64,000 nucleotides of DNA from Streptomyces sp. CoH27 (GCF_020181035.1 NZ_JAIQYY010000010.1:291149-355148), one strand, 5' to 3'; shown: positions 54,249 to 63,432, counted from the first letter of the stretch. The notes: generated by a model from the sequence alone, not told the origin. Numbers and translations are program-made.

Positions 54249-55250
54249 TCACACCGCCGTGGGGAGCGCTTTTGCGCCATCTTCGGTGACGCGGGTGGCG
54301 CCGAAGTAATCAGGGCTGTCGATGGGATCGAACCGGATCACGGCCCCGGTCCTCGGCGCGTCGATCATGTACCCGCCCCCCACATAGATCCCCACGTGGT
54401 GGATGGCCCGAGAGTCGCTGAGGTCGGTCGAGAAGAACACGAGGTCACCGGGGAGCAGCTGGTCCCGGGACGGATGCGGCCCGGCGTTGTACTGATCGTT
54501 GGCCACCCGCGGCAACGTGATCCCGACAGTCGCGTACGCGGCCTGCGTCAACCCCGAACAGTCGAACCGCCCACCCTGCTCAGCGGTCCCCTCCCCACCC
54601 CACAGATAGGGCGTCCCCAGCTTCTTCTGCGCGAAGTCGATGGCACCGGCAGCTTGTTGAGTGGGATCGATCCGGCCGACGGGGGCGGCGAAGCTCTTGG
54701 CCAGGCTGTTGATCCGCTGGACGTAGTTCTGGGTCTCGCTGATACCCGGCACCCCGCCGGCCTTTATCACCCGGTAGGCACCGGCGTTGTAGGCGGCGAG
54801 CATGTTGTCGGAGACGTTGCCCGGCACGTTCTTCACGTCCTTCGCCAGCTGGCAGTCGTACGAAGCCGCCGACGGAATCGCGTCGTTGGGGTCCCAGACG
54901 TCACGCTTGCCGTCCCCGTTGGCGTCGATGCCGTAGATGGCCCACGTGCCGGGAATGAACTGCGCGATGCCCTGCGCGTTGGCCGAGCTGACGATTTTCG
55001 GGTTCCAGCCGCTCTCCTGGTACAGCTGCGCGGCGAGCAGCGCCGGGGTCAGCTGCGGGCACAGGTTCCCCCACTTCTGCACGAGCCCCTGGTAAGCAGC
55101 CGGTACAGCCCCCTTGGACAGCCCCCGGCCCGCCGAGGCGACCCCGCCCATGAGGTTCCCGCCGACGACGTAGACCCCCACGACGAGCAGCGTGACGAAG
55201 CCCATGCAGAGCCCGACGGCCGCCCCACCGATCACCCATACCTTCCGCAC
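54249..55250 (-). CDS. Cell-wall hydrolase, SLT plus NlpC/P60 domains
   Basis: This 333-residue protein has an N-terminal membrane anchor (residues 6-33), a lytic transglycosylase domain with catalytic Glu in LYQESGWNPKIVSSANAQG (near residue 79) and AAYNAGAYRV. An NlpC/P60 peptidase domain follows with Cys in RFDCSGLTQ (near 230) and His in HHVGIYVGG. The combination cleaves both glycan strands and stem peptides of peptidoglycan. The layout resembles conjugation-related or ICE hydrolases but also chromosomal Streptomyces SwlA-type enzymes; no conjugation genes are near. Confidence 0.9.
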   Translation of the reverse strand: MRKVWVIGGAAVGLCMGFVTLLVVGVYVVGGNLMGGVASAGRGLSKGAVPAAYQGLVQKWGNLCPQLTPALLAAQLYQESGWNPKIVSSANAQGIAQFIPGTWAIYGIDANGDGKRDVWDPNDAIPSAASYDCQLAKDVKNVPGNVSDNMLAAYNAGAYRVIKAGGVPGISETQNYVQRINSLAKSFAAPVGRIDPTQQAAGAIDFAQKKLGTPYLWGGEGTAEQGGRFDCSGLTQAAYATVGITLPRVANDQYNAGPHPSRDQLLPGDLVFFSTDLSDSRAIHHVGIYVGGGYMIDAPRTGAVIRFDPIDSPDYFGATRVTEDGAKALPTAV

Positions 55251-55306
55251 GGTTCAACTTTCCCCCATGCACGAGCGGTTCAAGGCTCTTTTTGCGTGAT
55301 GTGGCG

Positions 55307-57028
55307 TCATTTCACAGTGAAGCCCTGGCACATGATGGCGGTGTAGTCGCTGGGCGTGCGGATGTGGAACCACTGCACCGTCCAGTCGCCGGGATCGTTG
55401 CCGACCGGGATGGCGGGCAAGGACTTCTTCCCGTCCATCCAGGAACGGAAGTCGTCCGGGTAGGTGAGGTACGTCCAGGCGGACCCGTCACCGCCGTAGA
55501 GGTCGATGGGCTTGCTGGTGTAGCCCAGCGTCACGCTCTGCGAGAGCACTCCGGCGACAGGCTTTCCGGTGCTCGGATCGATGCCGTGCGGCGGTTTCAC
55601 GCTGACGGTCACGTAGTACGGGCCGTGGATCCCGGGGTGCCCCGAGTAGCTGTTGTGCCAGAACCCGATCCGCACCTTGTGCTCGAAGACCGGGCGCTCC
55701 GCGCGATTGCCGGGGTCGTCGGGGTCGGACATGGAGGACAGGAAATCCTTGGGCGCCAGCTCCGCGTCCGGCAGCTGGCACTGTCCCGTCGACGACTTCC
55801 AGTACTGGCGGTCGATGTTGTCAAGCGCGTAGGCGGGCGCGCCGCCCGTGCCGGTGGCCGTCTTGGACGCCGTCGCCTGCGGGCTGGACGCCTTGCCCGA
55901 CGCGCTCGCGGAAGCCCGGCCCCCAGCGATGTCCTTGCCGTCACCCCGCTGGGCGAGCACCACCGCGGTGGCCGCTCCGATCCCCACCACGAGTCCCACC
56001 GCCACGGCGACCATCCACCGCTTGCTCCGACGGCGGGCGGGCCGGCCCAGCTGGGTGGGCGTGTAGCCGTGACCGCCGTACGCGGGCCCCACCGTGGGCA
56101 GGTCGTGCGGCCCTGCGGGCGACGCCACCGGCTGCGGAATCGGCATCGGCGTCGGCGGGGTCTGCGGTGCGGCCTCGCCCAGCGCGGCGAGGCCGGCGTA
56201 GAACGGGTCCTCCACGAGTGCGGACCGCACCCCACACCGGGCGATCACCTCCCCGAGTCCCGGCCGGGCGGCGGGGTCCTTGGCCGCGCACGCCTCGATC
56301 AGGGCGGCCAGGTCCGGTTCGACGCCCGCGAGGTCGATGGGCTCGTGGACGGCGCGGTAGCTGACGCCGTTCGGGTCGCCGGAGCCGAAGGGCGGTCGGC
56401 CGGTCACCGCGTAGGCGAGGGTGGCGCCGAGGGCGAACACGTCGGCAGCCGGGCCGACCTGGTTGCGCATCAGCACCTCGGGCGCCGTGAAGCCGGGCGT
56501 GCCGGGCGCGAACCCGGCGTCGGTGAGGGCGGCCTGGTCCGCCGTGCGGGCGATGCCGAAGTCGATGAGCTGGGGTCCCTGAGCTGCGAGGATGACGTTC
56601 TGCGGCTTCAGATCCCGGTGCGTCACCCCGTACTCGTGGACGGCCGCGAGGCCCTCGGCGAGGGCGGCGAAGAGGCTGCGGCAGGTCTCCACCGGCAGCG
56701 GCCCCCGTTCGGCGACCGCCTGGGCGAGGGTCGGGCCGGTGACGTACTCCGTCGCCAGCCAGTACGGTGCGCTGTCCAACGAGGCGTCGATCAGGTTGGC
56801 CGTATAGGCACTCCGCACCGCCCGCGCCGTCTCCACCTCACGCCGGAAACGCGCCAGCGCCTCGGGATGCTCGGTGATCTCGTCCCGGATCACCTTGATG
56901 GCGACCAGCCGGCCGCCGGGCGAGCGCCCGAGATACACCTGCCCCATCCCACCCGCCCCGAGCCGGGCGAGCAGGGTGTGGGTGCCTATGTGCGACGGGT
57001 CCTGAGGCTTGAGTGCGTCCACGGACAC
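55307..57028 (-). CDS. Membrane-anchored Ser/Thr protein kinase
   Basis: This 573-residue PknB-type kinase has a Gly-rich loop LGAGGMGQVYLG, Lys in VAIKVIRDE, catalytic loop THRDLKPQN (near 139), IDFGIA (near 160) and APE motif TAPEVL. A Pro-rich linker, one membrane helix (MVAVAVGLVVGIGAATAVVL near 340) and an extracellular domain of about 190 residues with two Cys follow. No PASTA repeats are present, so its signal is not obviously peptidoglycan. GTG 57028 gives a normal start. Confidence 0.93.
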   Translation of the reverse strand: MSVDALKPQDPSHIGTHTLLARLGAGGMGQVYLGRSPGGRLVAIKVIRDEITEHPEALARFRREVETARAVRSAYTANLIDASLDSAPYWLATEYVTGPTLAQAVAERGPLPVETCRSLFAALAEGLAAVHEYGVTHRDLKPQNVILAAQGPQLIDFGIARTADQAALTDAGFAPGTPGFTAPEVLMRNQVGPAADVFALGATLAYAVTGRPPFGSGDPNGVSYRAVHEPIDLAGVEPDLAALIEACAAKDPAARPGLGEVIARCGVRSALVEDPFYAGLAALGEAAPQTPPTPMPIPQPVASPAGPHDLPTVGPAYGGHGYTPTQLGRPARRRSKRWMVAVAVGLVVGIGAATAVVLAQRGDGKDIAGGRASASASGKASSPQATASKTATGTGGAPAYALDNIDRQYWKSSTGQCQLPDAELAPKDFLSSMSDPDDPGNRAERPVFEHKVRIGFWHNSYSGHPGIHGPYYVTVSVKPPHGIDPSTGKPVAGVLSQSVTLGYTSKPIDLYGGDGSAWTYLTYPDDFRSWMDGKKSLPAIPVGNDPGDWTVQWFHIRTPSDYTAIMCQGFTVK

Positions 57029-57077
57029 ACCCTGCCATGAAGATCAGTTTTCGGTCAGCGGTTGGCCGTACGGAGGT

Positions 57078-57851
57078 TCACCGACCGCTCGTCGCATCCT
57101 TGTACAGCTCCGCCGCCCCGCTCCCCAGCACCACGCTGTACGACACGTCGTCCGTGTCGCCGCCCTCCTCATGCCCGCCGATCACACCGACGACCTGGCC
57201 GTCGCCGTTGATCCAGGGACTGCCGCTGGTGCCGGTGCTGAAGGCCGGGCAGTCGATGCGCTGCTGGGTGCGGCTGTGCACGGTCGGCTTGTTGATGCAG
57301 CGGATCGGCACCTCACGGGAGGACGGGTAGCCGACGACGGTCACGGCGGTGGCACCGGTCTCCGTACCGGCAGTGAAGCGGTTGCCCCCGACCACGTCCT
57401 CCAGCTTCCGCCCCTTCAGGTCCTGGACGACGGCGAGGGCCACGTCGCTGTCCTCGTCCTGGTCCTTGGCCCACCCGTCGGGCAGGTACCGCTTGCCCAC
57501 CTTCCACACCCCGTACGGCGCCTTCCCGTCCCGGTAGCCCGGCACGAAGAGCAGACCGCCGTCGTCGGCGCCGGCCACGCAGTGCGCCGCCGTGACGATG
57601 AGATCGCGCCCGGGACTGTGCACGACCGAGGCGGTGCAGTAGTGACCGCCCTTGAGATCGTTGGCCCGGTCCGCGCCGAAGAGCGCACCGACCCGCTCCG
57701 TGTGCCGGTCCGCCTGGGCCTCGGCGGTCACCCCGAGGGGGCCCGACGGCTCATCTGCGACCGCCACGGACGCCGAGGTCAGCGCAAGCATCACCACCAC
57801 CCCGAGCAAGGCGGGGCGTGTGTGGACCCAGATGCGTGTGGTGCGCTTCAT
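57078..57851 (-). CDS. Secreted trypsin-like serine protease
   Basis: This 257-residue protein has a signal peptide (RPALLGVVVMLALTSASVAV) and an S1 domain with triad His in TAAHC, Asp in DSDVALAV and Ser in GTSGSPW. Cys pairs support an extracellular location. The substrate is unknown. ATG 57851 is chosen over an upstream codon because the signal peptide then starts properly (MKRTTRIW). Confidence 0.9.
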   Translation of the reverse strand: MKRTTRIWVHTRPALLGVVVMLALTSASVAVADEPSGPLGVTAEAQADRHTERVGALFGADRANDLKGGHYCTASVVHSPGRDLIVTAAHCVAGADDGGLLFVPGYRDGKAPYGVWKVGKRYLPDGWAKDQDEDSDVALAVVQDLKGRKLEDVVGGNRFTAGTETGATAVTVVGYPSSREVPIRCINKPTVHSRTQQRIDCPAFSTGTSGSPWINGDGQVVGVIGGHEEGGDTDDVSYSVVLGSGAAELYKDATSGR

Positions 57852-57895
57852 CAGCCACCACTCTGCCCCGCGAACGTGAAAAAGAGACTGCGACT

Positions 57896-58525
57896 TCACT
57901 GAGAATTTCCTGTGAAACCTCCGCTTGGCCGCTGGGGATCGCCGTATACGGGGAAGTCGCCGGTCGCGACATCCCCTCGCAGCGGCTCGGGCAGCGGCAC
58001 CGACTCCCCGAACTTACCCGTCAGTACATCCTGGTAGGCGCCGTTGTCGGGCCGGGTGTGCAGGGCCCAGGTGGCCTTGCGCGGGTCGATGACGAGCAGC
58101 GCGGGGACGCGGGCCACGGCGTACCAGTCGGCCTTGTCGCGGATGTCCCGGGACTTCTCCGACTGGCAGATGACCTCGACGGCGAGCGCGGCGTCCTCGG
58201 CATCGGCAAGCCAGTCGTCGTCCTCCTCCCACTCCAGGGGCAGAACGACCAGATCCGGCGTCACATAGTCGTCCGGGTCGTCGGGGAGGGCGATGGACGA
58301 CACCTCGTACACGTCCAGACCATCGGGGAGGGACGCGCCTTCCAGCTGCCGCCGCAACCGCTTCACCACGCCCGCGTGCTTGCCACGGGGAGTCGGGGAC
58401 ATCACGAGCTTCCCTCCCACGATCTGCACCCGCAGACCCGTCGCTTCCTCGATCTTCTCCGCGACCTGGCGCAGGTTCCCCGGCCGGGGAGGCGGGCCGT
58501 TCCAAGTGCCGGACGACACGGACAT
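57896..58525 (-). CDS. Uma2-family putative endonuclease
   Basis: This 209-residue protein is of the DUF820/Uma2 family: GGKLVMSPTPRGKHAGVV, TPDLVVLPLEW and ALAVEVICQSEKSRDIRDKA followed by DWYA. GGAGG lies nine bases before ATG 58525. The frame is open to 58690 and an ATG at 58675 has GGGGAGG very close, so a form extended by 50 residues cannot be excluded. It is the second Uma2 gene in the window and quite diverged from the first. Confidence 0.85.
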   Translation of the reverse strand: MSVSSGTWNGPPPRPGNLRQVAEKIEEATGLRVQIVGGKLVMSPTPRGKHAGVVKRLRRQLEGASLPDGLDVYEVSSIALPDDPDDYVTPDLVVLPLEWEEDDDWLADAEDAALAVEVICQSEKSRDIRDKADWYAVARVPALLVIDPRKATWALHTRPDNGAYQDVLTGKFGESVPLPEPLRGDVATGDFPVYGDPQRPSGGFTGNSQ

Positions 58526-58707
58526 GGCTCGCTGCCTCCGTCCTTCCGCCTCGATGGCATCACCGGCCGAATGAGCGGGTTCGGTGGGAGGTCCGACATC
58601 CCGCTCGGCTTCGTACATACGGTACTGGTCGGCCCCCTGTAAAGCGCCCGCGTGACGCACACGCACCGTCGCCATGACCCTCCCCTTCACGCTTCGGTCA
58701 GACGCGA

Positions 58708-59163
58708 CTACGGTACGTCACCGCTCTGACAGTCCGCCCACAACAGCTTCCCGCCCCAGGACGCCCCGAGATGGCGCAGCACGGACACGCCCCAGGAGTC
58801 GGCACAGGCCCGCACGAGATGCAGGCCACGCCCGCTTTCGGCGTCACCCTGCGGTACGGGCAGGGGTACGGCGCCGGCGTCGGTGTCAGGGGCGAAGCCG
58901 GGCGGGACGCGGGGGTCGGTGTCCCAGACGGCCACGGTCACCTTCCCCGACCCCCTGCCGAGGAGCCGGAGGGCGTAGGGACCGGCGGTGTGCAGATGCG
59001 CGTTGGCGAGCAGCTCGGCGGCCACGAGTTCGGCGGTGGGGGTGAGCGGGGAGAGGTCGTGCGCGGCGAGGACGGTGCGGAGGGTTGCGCGAGCGATCCC
59101 CGGTGCGCGTGGATCGTGCGGGAGGTGGAGGGTGTAGGCCCAGGGCTTGGATACGGTGGGCAT
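58708..59163 (-). CDS. RsbW-like ATP-binding protein
   Basis: This 151-residue protein has a GHKL ATPase fold: VAAELLANAHLHTAGPYALR (N box), VAVWDTDP (G1) and ESGRGLHLVRACADSWGV (G2). Many such short ATPases accompany WhiJ-type XRE/DUF397 pairs in Streptomyces, as here, where it is divergent from the XRE gene at 59360. It may act as an anti-sigma kinase or as part of that regulatory trio. Confidence 0.9.
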   Translation of the reverse strand: MPTVSKPWAYTLHLPHDPRAPGIARATLRTVLAAHDLSPLTPTAELVAAELLANAHLHTAGPYALRLLGRGSGKVTVAVWDTDPRVPPGFAPDTDAGAVPLPVPQGDAESGRGLHLVRACADSWGVSVLRHLGASWGGKLLWADCQSGDVP

Positions 59164-59282
59164 CGAAGTCTCCGTTCGGGATGGGGGGTTGAGGTGCGGT
59201 TGTTTCGAATGCCCAGTGACCACGCCGCTCCGTCGAGCGGGGCACTTCTGGGCGGGGGCCCAGTTGTAAGGTAGCGACACGG

Positions 59283-59298
59283 AGTGAAGGTCTTCACT
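59283..59298. promoter_or_regulatory. Palindrome between ATPase and XRE genes
   Basis: Perfect 7-bp arms AGTGAAG and CTTCACT with a 2-base spacer lie in the divergent gap, 62 bp upstream of the XRE start. It is a candidate operator for the XRE protein. Confidence 0.55.
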
Positions 59299-59359
59299 GA
59301 AAACCGGATATCTCCTTCACCTACCACCCGTGTGAGTGACAGCAAGGAGGTGGCAATCC

Positions 59360-60205
59360 GTGAGGAACCCAACGGGTCGCCAGCTGCGCTTTGGCGCGGA
59401 GCTGCGGAAACTGCGCGAGCGAGCGGGCTTGAGTTCCACCGAGGCCGGTCAACTCCTGGGCATCAAGCAGGCGCAGGTCAGCAACATGGAGGCCGGTCGC
59501 GTCGGCGTGAGCCCCGACCGGATGCACACCATCGCCTGCCACTACGACTGCTCCGACAAGCCCCTCGTCGAAGCACTCGCGGCCATGACTTCCGAACGCA
59601 AACGCGGCTGGTGGGAGCAGTACCGCGAAGTGCTTCCGAACGCGCTCCTCGACCTGGCCGAACTGGAGCACCACGCTCAGTCGTTGCGCGCCAGCACCAC
59701 GGCCCGTATCCCCGGGCTGCTCCAGACACGTGAGTACGCACTCGAAATCTTCCGCCAGGCGGTCACCGAACTCTCGCCGCCCGACATCGAGCACCGCCTC
59801 TCGTTCCGCATCAAGCGGCAGGCGATCCTCTACGACGAGGACGACCCCACCCCGTACGAGGCGATCGTCCACGAGGCGGCCCTCCGTATGCAGGTCGGCG
59901 GCCCGACGGTTACCCGGCACCAGCTGCAGCACCTGCTCGACATGAGCGACCGTGACCACATCACACTGCGGGCCATCACCTTCGAGGCCGGCGCCTACCC
60001 GGGATCCGGGCAGTCGATCTTTTACGCATACGGCGCAGTGCCGCAGCTGGACACCGTCCACCTGGACCAAGCACACGGTCTCGCGTTCCTCGACGCCGAG
60101 GCCCAGTTGCAGAAGTACCGGACCCTCTTCGAGCGGATCGATGCCGTAGCCCTCGCCCCAGAGAAGACCCGAGACCTTGTCCACAACCTGATGCGAGAGC
60201 TGTGA
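59360..60205 (+). CDS. XRE-family regulator with DUF5753 domain
   Basis: This 281-residue WhiJ-like regulator has a helix-turn-helix (STEAGQLLGIKQAQVSNMEA, about residues 27-46), followed by RIPGLLQTREYALEIFRQAV and the DUF5753 body. AAGGAGG precedes GTG 59360 with nine-base spacing. The DUF397-like partner follows 10 bp later and an RsbW-like ATPase is divergent, completing the usual trio. Confidence 0.92.
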   Translation: MRNPTGRQLRFGAELRKLRERAGLSSTEAGQLLGIKQAQVSNMEAGRVGVSPDRMHTIACHYDCSDKPLVEALAAMTSERKRGWWEQYREVLPNALLDLAELEHHAQSLRASTTARIPGLLQTREYALEIFRQAVTELSPPDIEHRLSFRIKRQAILYDEDDPTPYEAIVHEAALRMQVGGPTVTRHQLQHLLDMSDRDHITLRAITFEAGAYPGSGQSIFYAYGAVPQLDTVHLDQAHGLAFLDAEAQLQKYRTLFERIDAVALAPEKTRDLVHNLMREL

Positions 60206-60215
60206 AGGAAGACTT

Positions 60216-60539
60216 ATGAACCCACAGAACTGGCAGAAGTCGTCCTACTGCTCCGAGGGCGACTCCTGCATACACGTCGCCGCCACCCCCCGCACCATCC
60301 ACCTCACCGAATCCGCCGACCTCACCGGCGCGATCCTCACCACCACCCCCGAGGCCTTCAGCGCCCTCCTCGCCACCCTCAAGAAGGAACCGGCCCCCAC
60401 CAGCCAAGGCGACAACGACGACATCCCCCTCCGCCTCCGCTCCGCGGACACCGTCGTCACGACCACCCGCCACAAGTGGAACGCCTTCGTACTCGGCGTA
60501 CAGGCAGGCGAGTTCGACCACTTCGTAGCCACCCACTGA
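60216..60539 (+). CDS. DUF397-type partner protein, extended form
   Basis: This 107-residue protein starts with the DUF397 motif WQKSSYCSEGDSCIHVA and continues for about 70 residues (TPEAFSALLATLKKEP, then RHKWNAFVLGVQAGEFDHF). It is longer than the usual 60-90 residues. Its 3' 92 bp recur exactly at 63306-63397. GAAGGAAG precedes the ATG. Confidence 0.85.
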   Translation: MNPQNWQKSSYCSEGDSCIHVAATPRTIHLTESADLTGAILTTTPEAFSALLATLKKEPAPTSQGDNDDIPLRLRSADTVVTTTRHKWNAFVLGVQAGEFDHFVATH

Positions 60540-60561
60540 GGAAAGGGCACACCGGCTTCTG

Positions 60562-61437
60562 TCACCAAGGCAGAGGCTCAGGGCGGCGGTTCCACCACCA
60601 CCCGTGTGCCGAGGCCACGTCCTCCCCGACCAACTCCTTGCGGAAGAGGCCCTCGGAGTCATCGACTGTCAGCTGGGCGAACAAGGCGTCCAGGGACTCA
60701 AGAGCGTTCTGCAGCAGGGCGGCTACATCCTGAGAAAGTTGACTGCGCACCTGCTCCAGCTTGTCTCGGGTTTCGAGGCGCTCGCGATAGAGATCGGGTG
60801 GACACCAGCCGGAGGGGGCCCAGGCGGATTCCATGTGCCGGACGAGTTTCTCCCAGGCACCCAGGGAGCTCCTTGCCTCCCAGAATGGTGTTCCCGCGGT
60901 GCTGGTCTCCTCCGGGTACGTGCGGTGCAGCTGCGCGGCGAAAACATCCTCGACCGGGGTGGCGATCTTCAGTTCGCGGACCACTTCGGGGATGCGGGCG
61001 ACGGTGACATGCGGAAGTCGGTCGACGGGAGCTTCAACCCTGTCAATCGTGTAGCGGGGTTCTTCGTCGTCGGAGTCGTACAGGCGTGCTCGTGTGACCC
61101 GCCCGTCCTCCGTGGCCAGCCAGTACGCGCTCGGCGGCATTTCCTCGGCGGGAAAGAGCACCACGGCCTCGGCGGCCCGGGCGAAGGCTGAGGCCAGCTC
61201 GCGCTCGCTCGGCTGCGGTTGCATCGCTTCCTGGATGTAGATGTCCAGGGAAGTGGACACATCTCCTCGGAGCATTGCCGTGTCGCACAGCACCAGAGCA
61301 TCCCAGTTGCGCTGATCCTGGTCGCTGGCCTCGTCCGCCACGTCCAATTCCTGCACAGGCACCTGCAGGCACTGGGCAAGCGCGGACGTGACGGTCTCGG
61401 GGGTCAAGGACTCCACGGTGAGGAGGTTGTACGTCAT
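60562..61437 (-). CDS. Unknown protein coupled to CdiI-like immunity gene
   Basis: This 291-residue soluble, acidic protein has no domain I can name. It starts MTYNLLTVESLTPETVTSAL; its C-terminal third is helical (ETRDKLEQVRSQLSQDVAAL), ending WWWNRRPEPLPW. ATG 61437 overlaps the stop of the immunity-like gene (ATGA). A second immunity protein is a reasonable guess from the coupling; a toxin is less likely, since no N-terminal trafficking domain is present. Confidence 0.7.
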   Translation of the reverse strand: MTYNLLTVESLTPETVTSALAQCLQVPVQELDVADEASDQDQRNWDALVLCDTAMLRGDVSTSLDIYIQEAMQPQPSERELASAFARAAEAVVLFPAEEMPPSAYWLATEDGRVTRARLYDSDDEEPRYTIDRVEAPVDRLPHVTVARIPEVVRELKIATPVEDVFAAQLHRTYPEETSTAGTPFWEARSSLGAWEKLVRHMESAWAPSGWCPPDLYRERLETRDKLEQVRSQLSQDVAALLQNALESLDALFAQLTVDDSEGLFRKELVGEDVASAHGWWWNRRPEPLPW

Positions 61438-61829
61438 GGATGCGTTCGCAAGTGGTGGGTGATGATGCCCTGAATGTCGGTGAGCCACTGGCGTAGCGAG
61501 ACCTCATCCGGCGGCTCGATGCACAGACCCAGCACATCGGTCGCCTCTTCCAGATCGTCGTCTGATCGGTTCAGGCTGAGGAAGTCGCTGATCTCAGAGG
61601 CCGCAGCCAAGACTTCGTCGCGCGGTTCACCGGAGAGGTAGTCGTCCACCGCTTCAGCGTGCGATTGATACTCCAGGCCGAAGTCCTGGTGGAAGTACGC
61701 CCCCAGAAAGTGCGCGAGGGCAGGGAAACGTTCGCGCCACTCCCAGTCAGCCACCTTGAACGCTTCCTTGGGCGACTGCTTCGGGCCGGTCAGCCAGTCG
61801 TGAATCTCCTTTTGACGCTTCAGCATCAC
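61434..61829 (-). CDS. CdiI_2-like contact-inhibition immunity protein
   Basis: This 131-residue protein contains FPALAHFLGAYFHQDFGLEY followed by QSHAEAVDDYL, the hallmark of the CdiI_2 immunity family. A helical C-terminus has acidic patches. Immunity proteins block a cognate toxin delivered by neighbours; none is encoded nearby, so it may guard against foreign toxins. The start (GTG 61829 or ATG 61826) has no clear ribosome-binding site. Confidence 0.75.
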   Translation of the reverse strand: MMLKRQKEIHDWLTGPKQSPKEAFKVADWEWRERFPALAHFLGAYFHQDFGLEYQSHAEAVDDYLSGEPRDEVLAAASEISDFLSLNRSDDDLEEATDVLGLCIEPPDEVSLRQWLTDIQGIITHHLRTHP

Positions 61830-62034
61830 GGCGTCGGTGAACTTCTGGGCAGACTCCTCATATCGAGTATCTTGCCGCTGTCGCCCATGACTTGACGTCT
61901 TCCCCCTCTACCGATCGCCTGGATGTTCGACCTTAGCCACGGTCCACGCTTCACGATTGCAAGCCGCACCAAGGCCGAGTAAAGATCTGACGGGTGGTCG
62001 TGAGTCACCCCACTTTCGCGTGATCAGGACGACC

Positions 62035-62661
62035 TCACCTGCGCAGCTGAACCGGCGCCACCTGAGGCGGCAGCACCGGCTCGCCGAGTTCGTTCACCTG
62101 TGTACCTGAGGGATATCGGGCGCATTCGGCATACGCGGCGACCTGGAGGCGGTCGCCGGGGTACGCCTCCACGGACACGGTGTCCTCGCCGTTCACGGGC
62201 TTCAAGCTCAGCCGGAGCCAAGAGCGGGAGTTCTCATAACCGGCGACCTTCCAGCCCTGCCGCGTCAGTTCCGCACGCGCCCGTTGCATCGCGGAAACCG
62301 CCTCCGCGCGGGAGACCCTCTTCAGCGCCCACCCGCTGCTCACATCGACCACGCCCGGAGGGCTCCCGGGAGAGTCACTCAACTCCTCGTCGAGGTGACG
62401 CAGCCCCCGGTAGGAGCAGCCGTAACCATCGGCCTCCGGGCTGCCGCCGGGCTCCAGTTCTGCGTCAGGCAGATCCAGAGCGTCGTACACGGCCTGTGTG
62501 TATCCGTCCAATCGCGTCGCCGTGGCCACCGGATCTGCGACGCGGTACGGCTCCCCGTTCCACAGCCGCGTGCAGCCGGCAACCCCGGCCACGGCCAGCA
62601 GGACGGCCGACACGGCGGCGATCTTCCGGTGCGGGCTGGTGCGGCGACATTCCTGTGTCAT
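62035..62661 (-). CDS. Lipoprotein of unknown function
   Basis: This 208-residue exported protein has signal segment KIAAVSAVLLAVAGVAGC with the lipobox Cys near residue 30. The mature part is beta/alpha mixed and ends in Pro/Gln-rich residues (LPPQVAPVQLRR). No family is recognised. The preceding 200 bp gap (61830-62034) shows no gene. Confidence 0.75.
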   Translation of the reverse strand: MTQECRRTSPHRKIAAVSAVLLAVAGVAGCTRLWNGEPYRVADPVATATRLDGYTQAVYDALDLPDAELEPGGSPEADGYGCSYRGLRHLDEELSDSPGSPPGVVDVSSGWALKRVSRAEAVSAMQRARAELTRQGWKVAGYENSRSWLRLSLKPVNGEDTVSVEAYPGDRLQVAAYAECARYPSGTQVNELGEPVLPPQVAPVQLRR

Positions 62662-62773
62662 GCACAGAATCGTGCGGCGGGGGATCGCACAGTGGCATGA
62701 GTCGTCGTACTCATCCCTACTGGGCTTGCGGACTGACCTGCCTGCATTGGTATGACTCGGGTAGGATCGCGGT

Positions 62774-62962
62774 ATGACCACGAAGATGACCGTCTCACTC
62801 TCGGATGAATCCGCTGGTTACGTTCGCACTCACGCCCCTGAGGGCAATGTCTCCGCGTTCATAGACCGTCTCATCCGGCGGCAGATCACACTGGACGCGG
62901 CCAAGCAGTTGGTCGCAGCCGGTTACCGTCCTGAGCTGGACGGCGAGGGTGACGCGTGGTGA
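62774..62962 (+). CDS. Ribbon-helix-helix antitoxin, MazE-like role
   Basis: This 62-residue protein begins KMTVSLSDESAGYVRTHAPE and continues NVSAFIDRLIRRQITLDAAK, the beta strand and two helices of a ribbon-helix-helix domain. It is coupled (GTGA) to a MazF/PemK-type toxin gene, so it is the antitoxin and probable autorepressor. Confidence 0.88.
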   Translation: MTTKMTVSLSDESAGYVRTHAPEGNVSAFIDRLIRRQITLDAAKQLVAAGYRPELDGEGDAW

Positions 62963-63264
62963 ACAAGGGCGACATCTGGCAGATCAAGGGTGCCCAAGGT
63001 GAACGCACCGTGTGCGTCGTCAGCCTCGACAGCCTCGACGAGACGTTCGGCGCCTGCCTCGCCATCGTGCTGCACCCGCCCGGCGCTTACCCCGACACCA
63101 TCATGTCCGTGCACCTGAGCGCCCCTGTCGAAGCAGTCGCCGTGGCGCTCAATCTCACCCAGCTCAAGACGACCCGCTTCGACGACGGCACCTACCTGGG
63201 AAACATCGGACCGGACGCGGTCGCCCGGGTCGACCAGGCCCTTCGCGCGGTGCTCGACCTCTGA
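62959..63264 (+). CDS. MazF/PemK-type mRNA endoribonuclease toxin
   Basis: This 101-residue protein begins VNKGDIWQIKGAQGERTVCV, fitting the SH3-like barrel start of the MazF family, with LAIVLHPPGAYPDTIMSVHL further on. Such toxins cut mRNA at short sequences. A copy of its first codons recurs at the right edge of the window. GTG 62959 overlaps the antitoxin stop; GTG 62956 is also possible. Confidence 0.82.
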   Translation: MNKGDIWQIKGAQGERTVCVVSLDSLDETFGACLAIVLHPPGAYPDTIMSVHLSAPVEAVAVALNLTQLKTTRFDDGTYLGNIGPDAVARVDQALRAVLDL

Positions 63265-63432
63265 ACGGCACTGCGCGACGCGCTGAACGACGACGCGCCC
63301 CTCCTCCTCCGCTCCGCGGACACCGTCGTCACGACCACCCGCCACAAGTGGAACGCCTTCGTACTCGGCGTACAGGCAGGCGAGTTCGACCACTTCGCAC
63401 GGCCTCTGTCGAAGTCTTCACCGACCTTGTGA
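63265..63432 (+). pseudogene. 3' fragment of DUF397-type gene, duplicate
   Basis: Directly after the toxin stop, the same frame reads TALRDALNDDAPLLLRSADT and continues with WNAFVLGVQAGEFDHF before ending at the TGA at 63430. Bases 63306-63397 are identical to 60434-60525 in the extended DUF397 gene. There is no start codon, so it is a remnant produced by duplication. Confidence 0.85.

Noticed and set aside
54249-55250. SLT-NlpC/P60 protein as a sign of an integrative conjugative element
   Set aside because: No integrase, FtsK/TraB-like translocase, replication or attachment site was seen; the gene sits among ordinary chromosomal genes.
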